Positions 1 to 5,247 of a stretch of 5,249 nucleotides of DNA are shown here, piece after piece. The notes beneath the pieces are model-generated. The model was not told where the DNA came from. It did no database searches and saw only the letters and a list, made by a program, of their open reading frames with translations. The translations under genes were made by a program, and so were the position numbers. The stretch covers positions 1 through 5,249 of the forward strand of contig JAUWVG010000213.1 in NCBI GenBank assembly GCA_030617525.1, read 5' to 3'. This stretch comes from Candidatus Aminicenantota bacterium. Lineage in GTDB: Bacteria; Acidobacteriota; Aminicenantia; Aminicenantales; Aminicenantaceae. Position 1 is the first letter of the stretch. Each line of letters begins with the position of its first letter.

Positions 1-253
1 CCTTATAATTGGGTGCGATTGTGATCAAATTGACGCCAAATGGACATTTCGTGAATTCTTGTGTTTTTTTAATTTCTGAGTCCAGCATTGAGGGTTCCAT
101 ATTGCCTGCTGCCAGACATCCAAAAGCGTCGGCATTGCTCACATCCGCGACAAACCGGCTGTCTGAAATCCATGTCATGGCTCCGGCGATAATGGGGGTC
201 TTGACTCCTAAGAATTCCCTGCCTTTTTTCCAGATGGATTCGAGATGTTTCAT
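1..253 (-). CDS. Nitronate monooxygenase / FabK-like FMN protein, N-terminal part (cut by window edge)
   Basis: I translated this frame by hand. It starts at ATG 253-251 and stays open to the left edge, so 84 residues are visible and the C-terminus is missing. The sequence shows the start of an FMN-binding TIM barrel of the 2-nitropropane dioxygenase / enoyl-ACP reductase II family: GVKTPIIAGAMTW (residues 16-28), then SNADAFGCLAAGNM (39-52), then CPFGVNLIT (70-78). Known members oxidise nitronates or reduce enoyl-ACP with FMN; the visible part does not decide between these. A strong Shine-Dalgarno AAGGAGG lies just upstream of the ATG and abuts the TGA of the preceding flavoprotein frame (11 bp between stop and start), so the two are one operon. 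Oddity: the family's usual NAG turn reads NAD here (D42), one base from glycine. The family call is firm; the substrate is unknown. Confidence 0.82.
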   Translation of the reverse strand, partial: MKHLESIWKKGREFLGVKTPIIAGAMTWISDSRFVADVSNADAFGCLAAGNMEPSMLDSEIKKTQEFTKCPFGVNLITIAPNYK

Positions 254-264
254 GTGCCTCCTTT

Positions 265-778
265 TCACTGCTGTTTAACCTGAGTTATCCATGTAAAAAT
301 TCTTTTTATTGAAAGGCATATTGTAGTCCACAGGAGTGAAAGCTGCAATCGGAGGTTCAATGATATTTTGAAAATGTCTTTGTAGGGAATGTTTCCTGTA
401 AACATATTCCAGAGGATCGATCTTACCCTTTTTGCGGGGCCGCTGTCTGTTTTTTCTGCAATCGTAAAATGAGAATGTGTCAAAATCGGCACGGCGGAAA
501 AAATATCGTTCACCTTGAATAGCAGACGTCCATAGCGGTTGTCATAAAGGATCTTCTTTGTAGCCTGCTTGATGTAATGAGTTCGAAAAGTGATCGCATC
601 GATACCATGTTTTAACGAGGTCTCCGCAGCCATTTGAGCCGTAAGAAACGCCGACTCGATTCCGTTCTTGTAATGCCTGGAAAAACTGGCATCACCGACC
701 ATGACCAGTCTGTCCCTCCGGACCTCCCCCTATGATGGCGATTCGAGATCCATCCTTGAGTGATAAACCCTTAGACAT
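265..778 (-). pseudogene. FAD-dependent oxidoreductase (geranylgeranyl-reductase-like), internally deleted and frameshifted
   Basis: ATG 778-776 opens a typical flavoprotein N-terminus ending in a dinucleotide-binding turn, SRIAIIGGGP (residues 11-20). After about position 721 this frame soon stops (TGA 694-692). In the next frame, from about 729 to the TGA at 267-265, the sequence resumes with RRDRLVMVGDAS, the C-terminal FAD-contact motif of this family, then the helix YKNGIESAFLTAQMAAE and about 110 further residues. Full-length relatives are roughly 400 residues, so a middle of some 230-290 residues (an estimate) is missing. GGAGG occurs twice at the junction (727-723 and 719-715). The C-terminal fragment could be translated alone from ATG 702-700, which has GGAGGG about 11 bp upstream, but it lacks the Rossmann nucleotide-binding start and most of the substrate domain. 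A genuine deletion or an assembly error are both possible. It lies directly upstream of the FabK-like gene. Confidence 0.75.
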
Positions 779-784
779 GCCGCT

Positions 785-790
785 ATTATA
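785..790 (-). promoter_or_regulatory. Possible -10 box for the leftward flavoprotein operon
   Basis: On the minus strand TATAAT reads from 790 to 785, six bases before ATG 778. Used as a -10 it would give an almost leaderless message, and no Shine-Dalgarno is visible before that ATG. No convincing -35 lies about 17 bp upstream, so this rests on one hexamer in an AT-rich stretch. Confidence 0.3.
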
Positions 791-832
791 CTATATAACA
801 TATTTTGACGATAGATTTAGTCATAGAAGGAA

Positions 833-937
833 ATGTTTTTCATGAAAACAATCTTAACTCTTGACAAGTGCAATAGATGCACATTACAATTAATGGTGTT
901 TGAAACAAATAGAAATAACATAAGGAGAATAAAGTGA
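833..937 (+). CDS. Possible small ORF with a CxxC pair (34 or 31 codons)
   Basis: An open frame runs from ATG 833 (or in-frame ATG 842) to TGA 935-937, encoding 34 or 31 residues. AAGGA (827-831) sits 10 bp before ATG 842. The peptide begins MKTILTLDKCNRC, which resembles the first CxxC of a small iron-sulfur protein, but no further cysteines follow and the end is polar and basic. The likely operon promoter (861-890) lies inside it, so it would need an earlier transcript. Its stop overlaps a GTG of the next mini-frame (GTGA, 934-937). It may be chance, a leader peptide, or the remnant of a ferredoxin-like gene; I favour chance. Confidence 0.2.
   Translation: MFFMKTILTLDKCNRCTLQLMVFETNRNNIRRIK
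837..848. repeat. 12-bp perfect palindrome in the divergent intergenic region
   Basis: TTTTCATGAAAA reads the same on both strands. It lies 12 bp upstream of the -35 box of the marR-hgcAB promoter and about 60 bp from the start of the divergent flavoprotein gene, so a regulator bound here could affect either direction. Short AT-rich palindromes also arise by chance and nothing identifies a binding protein. Confidence 0.3.
861..890 (+). promoter_or_regulatory. Sigma-70-type promoter of the marR-hgcA-hgcB operon
   Basis: A perfect -35 box TTGACA (861-866) is followed after 18 bp by TACAAT (885-890), five of six matches to the -10 consensus. This predicts a start of transcription near 897, giving a leader of about 65 nt before the preferred marR start at 962. 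It is the best promoter match in the divergent region and the only good one facing the operon. Confidence 0.7.
868..882. promoter_or_regulatory. Candidate MarR operator: inverted repeat GTGCA-N5-TGCAC
   Basis: GTGCA (868-872) and TGCAC (878-882) form a perfect inverted repeat around the spacer ATAGA, centred at 875. The whole element lies between the -35 and -10 boxes. MarR dimers bind imperfect inverted repeats of about this size, often overlapping the promoter of their own operon, so bound protein here would exclude RNA polymerase. The assignment to the MarR protein encoded just downstream is inference from position and symmetry; no second copy was seen in the window. Confidence 0.5.
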
Positions 938-972
938 AGGCTGCCTTAAATGGAGAGAAGAATGGACAGTGA
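934..972 (+). CDS. Possible 12-codon leader ORF (GTG start) overlapping the start of marR
   Basis: The best Shine-Dalgarno in the leader, AAGGAG (922-927), is followed after 6 bp by GTG 934, which opens a 12-codon frame ending at TGA 970-972, eleven bases past the preferred marR start. It is not in frame with marR. It may be a coupling or leader peptide, or the ribosome site may be fortuitous. The peptide has no run of identical residues that would suggest classical attenuation. Confidence 0.25.
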   Translation: MKAALNGEKNGQ

Positions 973-1444
973 ACAATTAAACCGGTTCAGAGAGAAGTTC
1001 CGGTATATTGAAAGAGAACTCATCGAATTGCTCAAAGAGGATAATGTCTGTTTCGGAGTCACTGTGTCTCAGTGCCATATCCTTCTTGAAATAGGAGGGA
1101 AAACAGAGACCTCCATTGTTGAATTGGCTTCGGTATTGAATCTGGATACAAGCACCTTAAGCCGTTCGATTGATGGTTTAGTCAGCATCGGTCTGGTCAA
1201 TAGACAGCAGAATCCCAATGACAGAAGGTATGTTTGTGTTTCATTAAGCGTGCAGGGAAAAAAGATTTTTGAGTCCATTGAAAAAGCAAATAATGCCTAT
1301 TTTTCAAAAATATTTCGATTGATTCCTGAAAATAAACATGATCAAATTTTTGAGAGTTTTCTTTTGTTTTTTGAGGCGATGAAAGCCGTAAAAGACGAAA
1401 ACCGTCTCTGTGAAGAAGATCCAGATAAGATTGAGGAGAAATGA
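962..1444 (+). CDS. MarR-family transcriptional regulator of the hgcAB operon
   Basis: This is a 160-residue winged-helix regulator of ordinary MarR length. From the start at 962, a dimerisation helix opens the protein, the recognition helix lies around LDTSTLSRSIDGLVSIGLV (61-79), and the wing carries the family signature NPNDRRY (84-90) before a C-terminal helical dimer region. I prefer ATG 962, which has GGAG (952-955) 6 bp upstream, over in-frame ATG 950, whose nearest purine-rich site is weak. Cysteines at 30 and 38 flank the turn VCFGVTVSQC near the dimer interface and could sense thiols or metals, which is inference. The stop overlaps the hgcA start as ATGA (1441-1444), so the two are translationally coupled. 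It probably autoregulates through the inverted repeat at 868-882. The ligand is unknown. ArsR-type regulators have been described with hgcAB in some Desulfovibrio relatives; this one is clearly MarR-type. Confidence 0.9.
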   Translation: MDSEQLNRFREKFRYIERELIELLKEDNVCFGVTVSQCHILLEIGGKTETSIVELASVLNLDTSTLSRSIDGLVSIGLVNRQQNPNDRRYVCVSLSVQGKKIFESIEKANNAYFSKIFRLIPENKHDQIFESFLLFFEAMKAVKDENRLCEEDPDKIEEK

Positions 1445-2478
1445 GCAAGTTGGAAAAGACATGGTGGATGACCTCACACATAGACACTGATGCCGGGAAG
1501 ATTCCAAGGATTTCGACACAGCTGAATCAAAAGGATAGGCTCGGACATCTGAAAGTCCGATTAGGCATCCGGCGTAGAAAGTATTCGGTTTCTCCTGGAC
1601 TTTACGGTATTGGAAATCCAGATTCTAATTCTCCAGTTTTGGTGACGGCCAATTATAAGCTGAGTTTTGATAAACTCAGAATGGAATTGGAAGGGATGGA
1701 TGCCTGGATTCTGATCCTGGATACTAAGGGCATTAACGTTTGGTGTGCGGCTGGAAAAGGAACTTTTGGAACGGATGAATTAGTTGAGAGGATAACAGCC
1801 GTGAATCTCAGCAGGGTGGTCTCTCACAAGAAATTGATTTTGCCCCAATTGGGAGCTCCGGGCGTAGCGGCGCATATTGTAACAAAAAGAACCGGATTCA
1901 AAATTTCATACGGACCGGTTCTGGCCAAGGATGTCCGACAGTTTATTCAGGCAGGGAATAAAGCCACTCCACAGATGCGTGCTGTCCGGTTTCCTCTCCG
2001 GGAAAGACTTGTTTTAACGCCAGTTGAGATTACGGGGATTTTGAAGCCTTTGTTGATTATAACGTTTCTCGTGTTGATTTTAGATCTTTCTGGTCTCGAC
2101 ATTATTTCCGTGAAGGATTTACTTCCCTACATCGGAGCGATAGGGGTGGGGGCCTTCCTTGTTCCCGTCCTCCTCCCATGGATTCCCGTGAGGGCCTTTG
2201 CATTGAAAGGCTTCATTTTAGGAATCATATATGCCTTTGTCTTAAACATCTCTTCGGGATATATTCTTTCTCCCAATCCGAACTGGAGTCAGGCACTCGT
2301 CTATTTTCTCACGCTTTCTGCACTGTCTTCCTTTTTGGCCATGGGTTTTACAGGTTCCTCCACATACACATCTCTGTCAGGCGTTGTGCGGGAGATGAAG
2401 TTTGCGGTTCCTTCAATTATCATCGTGGCGACATTAGGAATTGGATTCATGATTTTGAAGTTGTTCGTCCGATTTTAG
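1441..2478 (+). CDS. hgcA: HgcA, corrinoid protein of mercury methylation
   Basis: HgcA is a membrane-anchored corrinoid protein that methylates Hg(II) to methylmercury using methylcobalamin; it is related to the CdhD corrinoid subunit of the acetyl-CoA pathway. The diagnostic cap-helix motif NVWCAAGKGTFGT is at residues 99-111, with C102 as the expected lower axial cobalt ligand. The N-terminal soluble domain (about 1-195) also shows the conserved PGLYGIGNPD (52-61) and VLVTANYKLSFD (66-77). Five hydrophobic segments follow (about 201-218, 229-249, 254-275, 285-303 and 321-341), matching the known five-helix anchor, with the conserved loop FTGSSTYTSLSGVVREMK (313-330). At 345 residues it has the usual length and looks intact. 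The start at 1441 overlaps the marR stop; GAGGAG (1433-1438) is only 2 bp away, which is tight, but the N-terminal KTWW fits the family. HgcB is encoded 17 bp downstream. Confidence 0.97.
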   Translation: MSKLEKTWWMTSHIDTDAGKIPRISTQLNQKDRLGHLKVRLGIRRRKYSVSPGLYGIGNPDSNSPVLVTANYKLSFDKLRMELEGMDAWILILDTKGINVWCAAGKGTFGTDELVERITAVNLSRVVSHKKLILPQLGAPGVAAHIVTKRTGFKISYGPVLAKDVRQFIQAGNKATPQMRAVRFPLRERLVLTPVEITGILKPLLIITFLVLILDLSGLDIISVKDLLPYIGAIGVGAFLVPVLLPWIPVRAFALKGFILGIIYAFVLNISSGYILSPNPNWSQALVYFLTLSALSSFLAMGFTGSSTYTSLSGVVREMKFAVPSIIIVATLGIGFMILKLFVRF

Positions 2479-2480
2479 GC

Positions 2481-2486
2481 AAGGAG
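2481..2486 (+). promoter_or_regulatory. Ribosome binding site of hgcB
   Basis: AAGGAG lies in the 17-bp gap between the hgcA stop and the hgcB start, 9 bp before ATG 2496. It supports this ATG and independent initiation within the shared message. Confidence 0.6.
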
Positions 2487-2495
2487 TGAAAAAAG

Positions 2496-2777
2496 ATGAA
2501 GAATGAGTACCTAAAAAACGTAGTGACTTTGAAATACGATATAGACAAGTGCACTGGCTGCGGCATTTGTGTGGATGTTTGCCCTCATGCCGTCTTCCGG
2601 ATGGAAAACAGAAAAGCCGTCATTACAGATAGGGACCTCTGTATGGAATGTGGGGCCTGTGAAAAAAACTGTCCCTTTTCAGCTCTCTCTGTCCGATCAG
2701 GAGTCGGTTGTGCCTGGGGAATTATGATGAGTGAATTGAAAGGGAAAGATGAGCCCTGCTGTGGCTGTGGAGAGTAA
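2496..2777 (+). CDS. hgcB: HgcB, 2[4Fe-4S] ferredoxin of mercury methylation
   Basis: This 93-residue ferredoxin is thought to deliver electrons that reduce the HgcA corrinoid to Co(I) and may help pass Hg(II) to it. Two complete CX2CX2CX3CP cluster motifs are present: cysteines 19, 22, 25, 29 and cysteines 49, 52, 55, 59. Beyond them stands the extra cysteine C72 in GVGCAW, matching the conserved single cysteine that separates HgcB from ordinary ferredoxins. The C-terminal thiol tail follows: EPCCGCGE, cysteines 88, 89 and 91. The usual C-terminal pair is therefore extended by a third cysteine. Length is normal for HgcB and the gene looks intact. It ends the operon, 19 bp from the stop of the convergent membrane-protein gene. 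I see no clear hairpin terminator in that gap. Confidence 0.96.
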   Translation: MKNEYLKNVVTLKYDIDKCTGCGICVDVCPHAVFRMENRKAVITDRDLCMECGACEKNCPFSALSVRSGVGCAWGIMMSELKGKDEPCCGCGE

Positions 2778-2796
2778 GGTTGGTTTTTGATATTTA

Positions 2797-3624
2797 TTAT
2801 TTTGATTGTGTCTGTTTCTCGGAGAGATAACGGACGCCTTGGGCTATACTTGTGGGAAGGGCTATGCTTTTTACTTCTTCTTGATGTTGAGGCAAAATGT
2901 AGATCGTCGTGGGGGTTTCGTGGATGATTAAAATGTTCCGGATATTTTGATCTGATTCAGGTGATAATCCTAGGGATTCAACGATGGGAAGGCCTTCCTC
3001 TGAGATCAGAATATCCGCCGGGATTGGCTTTCCACCCCCAAGGGAATAATGAATATTTGGAAAAATGATATTTGCGTAAAATGTGAAAAAAAGGATAAAA
3101 AGAGCCAACAAAAACGCAGCTGGAATCCATAATTCTCTGGAGGGTAGGATCTCTTTGCGTTTGATTTTAACAAGATCATCGATCAGGCTTTTTCCTGTCG
3201 CATAGAAGAGCCATGCATAAAGGAGCCAATAGATATTCCCAAAATTTACGATCTGTCCAAATCGAGTTAATATCCAATTCCATTCAAAATTTCCGTAGAA
3301 AAAAAATAAAAGTATATAGATAAATGTGATTCCAGCTAATAAGCTAACAATGGACAATTCTAGGATTTTTGATAAAGGCTTTGTTTTTTTACCCGCTATG
3401 GCCGACAAAACAATGAAGATGAGAATGGGAGCCATCAAAATCAGAACAAAAATAAAACCCACCAAAATATACTGGATCTGGAAAGAAGATATTTCAAAAA
3501 TGCCTAAGCGTCTGAGATGAAAAAAAGAGATAAACATGCCGCAAAAATACAAGAAACCTGAAAGGAGAGCAGAAATCGCGATGGATTTTCCTAGGAAAAT
3601 TGAATACGGAGATTTTTCGATCAC
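2797..3624 (-). CDS. Five-TM membrane protein of unknown function
   Basis: I do not recognise this 275-residue protein. Five hydrophobic stretches occupy roughly residues 11-36, 51-77, 88-109, 124-141 and 166-188. Lysine-rich loops at 78-87 (GKKTKPLSK) and 150-158 (KIKRK) suggest N-terminus in the cytoplasm and the C-terminal domain outside. That domain (about 190-275) has short beta-like stretches (ADILI, NILIIH, TTIYIL) with no catalytic or metal motif I can name. The start codon is GTG (3624-3622), with AGGA 8 bp upstream, and only 2 bp separate it from the kinase stop, so the two are certainly one operon. The linkage suggests a membrane partner or target of the kinase/TonB protein, which is inference. 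It converges on hgcB. Confidence 0.85.
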   Translation of the reverse strand: MIEKSPYSIFLGKSIAISALLSGFLYFCGMFISFFHLRRLGIFEISSFQIQYILVGFIFVLILMAPILIFIVLSAIAGKKTKPLSKILELSIVSLLAGITFIYILLFFFYGNFEWNWILTRFGQIVNFGNIYWLLYAWLFYATGKSLIDDLVKIKRKEILPSRELWIPAAFLLALFILFFTFYANIIFPNIHYSLGGGKPIPADILISEEGLPIVESLGLSPESDQNIRNILIIHETPTTIYILPQHQEEVKSIALPTSIAQGVRYLSEKQTQSK

Positions 3625-3626
3625 TT

Positions 3627-5060
3627 CTAGTTTCCTGCTTGTTCAAGCTTAAACGGCACAGTAACAGAAAATACAACTGGCACCGCCTCATTATTGATGA
3701 TTTTCGGCTCAAATTTCCACTGTTTAACGGCATCTATAGCCGCTTGATCTAGCAGAGGTATTGAAAACTGTAATTTTACAGCCTCAACCTGTCCTTGTTC
3801 ATTCACTCTCACTTTTAAGGCTACAACGCCACTTATTCCTTTTTCCCTTGCCTGTTTTGGGTAAACAGGATCTACGCTCGAAAGAATTTCCGGGGGGGTG
3901 AGATTGCCCTTCAGGACCACTGCGCCTTTGGTGAACTCATCTTCATCTAATGCTGGATTTTTGTCACTAAAGATCCAAACAAAAATAAAGACCGCGGCAA
4001 GGACACCTAATATGATGGCTGGAGGGAGGAGGAGAGTTTTTAGGCTGAAAGAGGTTCTCGTCTCAGCAGTGGTTTCGGATCCATCCTGAGGTTTTAATTG
4101 ACTTGTAGTCGGAGTCTCAGCTTCTGTTTTTTTTAAGTCCTCGCAGAGTTCGTCCACACTCTGATACCTTCTCTTCCTATCCTTTTCCAGGCATTTCAGG
4201 ATTATCCTGCTGAGCCTTTCATTCACCTGGGTGTTAAACTCACTCGGCTCCTGAGGTGTATCGGTCTTATGTTTGAAGGCAATGATTATAGGTGTTTTCC
4301 CTTTAAAAGGAGCATTCCCGGTGACCAATTCATACAGGATGACTCCAAGGGAATAGATGTCCGATCGTGTGTCCACCTCGTCTCCTTCCACCTGCTCTGG
4401 AGACATGTATTCAGGAGTTCCCACGATTATACCTGCTTCGGTTATTCCTTTTGATTCTGTTGAACGAGCGATTCCAAAGTCCATGATTTTTGCATTTCCT
4501 TCTTCGTCAATCATGATATTACTGGGCTTTAAGTCCCTGTGAACAACTCCCAAACGATGAGCTTCGGCGAGGCCATGGCATATCTGTTTGGCGATGGCCA
4601 CAGATTTACCTATCGAAACCTGTCCTGATCTTCTGATGAAACTCTTGAGGTCTTCCCCTGGGACGTACTCCATCGTGATGAAGTGATTGCCTTCGTGTTC
4701 GTTCAGGTCATACATCTTGCAGACATTTTTGTTGGTAATCTTTCGGGCAAATTTCAGTTCATTGCTGAATCTGGCAATTGTGTTTTTTTCATTGGCGATC
4801 TCGGGCTTCAGGATTTTTATGGCCATATCCTCTTCGATTTTCTTGTCGAATACCTTGTAGACCGTACCCATGCCGCCTTTTCCCAATTGTTCGATAATTT
4901 CGTACCGGTTGGCAAAGACTCGTCCTCTAGAGAGTGCTCTTAGAGGAGTCTGAAGTGTTTCAGTGGCGTCAGACACTTTTTGGGGCTGAAGTGTTGCTCC
5001 ACATAAACCACAAAAGCGTGTAGAGTTTGGATTGTCAGATTGACACTGAGGACATTTCAT
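3627..5060 (-). CDS. Zinc-ribbon / Ser-Thr protein kinase / TM / TonB C-terminal fusion
   Basis: This is a 477-residue membrane signalling protein with four parts. Residues 1-21 form a small zinc ribbon (C3, C6, C17, C20). Residues about 53-312 are a complete PknB-type kinase: glycine loop GKGGMGTVY (60-68), ATP lysine K82, helix-C glutamate E101, catalytic HRDLKPSN (174-181, D176), DFG (194-196), and activation segment GTPEYMSPE (214-222). A hydrophobic segment lies at about 343-364. The outer part (about 397-472) resembles the TonB C-terminal domain: PVYPKQAREKGISG followed by a repeated-strand fold and AIDAVKQWKFEP (451-462). All kinase catalytic residues are present, so it should be active. 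The TonB part lacks the proline-rich spacer that lets true TonB span the periplasm, so a sensor or protein-interaction role is more likely than energy transduction. ATG 5060 has only a modest AAGGG upstream. The five-TM gene follows 2 bp after its stop. Confidence 0.93.
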   Translation of the reverse strand: MKCPQCQSDNPNSTRFCGLCGATLQPQKVSDATETLQTPLRALSRGRVFANRYEIIEQLGKGGMGTVYKVFDKKIEEDMAIKILKPEIANEKNTIARFSNELKFARKITNKNVCKMYDLNEHEGNHFITMEYVPGEDLKSFIRRSGQVSIGKSVAIAKQICHGLAEAHRLGVVHRDLKPSNIMIDEEGNAKIMDFGIARSTESKGITEAGIIVGTPEYMSPEQVEGDEVDTRSDIYSLGVILYELVTGNAPFKGKTPIIIAFKHKTDTPQEPSEFNTQVNERLSRIILKCLEKDRKRRYQSVDELCEDLKKTEAETPTTSQLKPQDGSETTAETRTSFSLKTLLLPPAIILGVLAAVFIFVWIFSDKNPALDEDEFTKGAVVLKGNLTPPEILSSVDPVYPKQAREKGISGVVALKVRVNEQGQVEAVKLQFSIPLLDQAAIDAVKQWKFEPKIINNEAVPVVFSVTVPFKLEQAGN

Positions 5061-5073
5061 GAAAGCAGATCCC

Positions 5074-5247
5074 TTAAAATTCCCAATCGATAATAGATAT
5101 ATTAGTTCCTTGAATAATCCATGTCAAATAGGAATGTAAAAGCATCTCTATTTCCGTGATTTCAAAAACGAGTTCTGTAAAGTGAAAAGAAACCACGTTG
5201 CGTTTTCCCCAGCGAGGAAAACTCACTCGATCTCCGTCCTCGCTCTC
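5074..5247 (-). CDS. Possible C-terminal end of another minus-strand gene (cut by window edge)
   Basis: A frame with no stop runs in from the right edge for 57 codons to TAA 5076-5074, 13 bp before the kinase start. The hand translation ends FTELVFEITEIEMLL, then a stretch with STLTWII-like hydrophobic character, and finally IIDWEF. It has a believable mix of hydrophobic and acidic residues but no motif I recognise. The spacing would suit an upstream operon partner. Against it, a good promoter for the kinase lies inside the frame, and an open run this long can arise by chance. The same span also contains the inverted repeat at 5211-5244. Confidence 0.35.
   Translation of the reverse strand, partial: ESEDGDRVSFPRWGKRNVVSFHFTELVFEITEIEMLLHSYLTWIIQGTNISIIDWEF
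5099..5127 (-). promoter_or_regulatory. Sigma-70-type promoter of the kinase operon
   Basis: On the minus strand TTGACA (5127-5122) is followed after 17 bp by TAATAT (5104-5099), four of six matches to the -10 consensus. Transcription would start near 5092, leaving about 32 nt before the kinase ATG, a normal leader length. If the open frame at 5074-5247 is a real gene this would be an internal promoter. Confidence 0.55.
5211..5244. repeat. 8-bp inverted repeat near the right edge
   Basis: AGCGAGGA (5211-5218) and TCCTCGCT (5237-5244) are perfect inverted copies separated by 18 bp. No T-run follows on either strand, so it is not an ordinary intrinsic terminator. It could be an operator, an RNA fold, or chance inside a coding sequence; the window ends too soon to tell. 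Confidence 0.3.

Noticed and set aside
9..278. Plus-strand open frame of 89 codons at the left end
   Set aside because: It is antisense to the FabK-like gene, whose minus-strand translation shows clear family motifs and a strong ribosome site.
1069..1519. Three minus-strand open frames opposite marR and the start of hgcA
   Set aside because: They are antisense to well-recognised genes, and their translations show no family features.
1441..2478. HgcA gene as CdhD (acetyl-CoA synthase corrinoid subunit)
   Set aside because: The NVWCAAGK cap helix, the five-helix membrane anchor and the adjacent HgcB are specific to HgcA.
2178..2489. Plus-strand 103-codon frame inside hgcA
   Set aside because: It lies in another frame over the HgcA transmembrane region, which is clearly coding in its own frame.
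2775..2800. Intrinsic terminator between hgcB and the convergent membrane-protein gene
   Set aside because: The 19-bp gap is T-rich but I found no stable GC stem before the T-run on either strand.
3326..3733. Open frames of 64 (plus) and 79 (minus) codons over the kinase/membrane-protein junction
   Set aside because: Both overlap the two-gene unit in other frames, with no recognisable content.
3898..4943. Four plus-strand open frames opposite the kinase
   Set aside because: The minus-strand kinase has every catalytic motif, so these are antisense shadows.
5211..5244. Inverted repeat as a transcription terminator
   Set aside because: No T-run follows the stem on either strand; kept only as a repeat.
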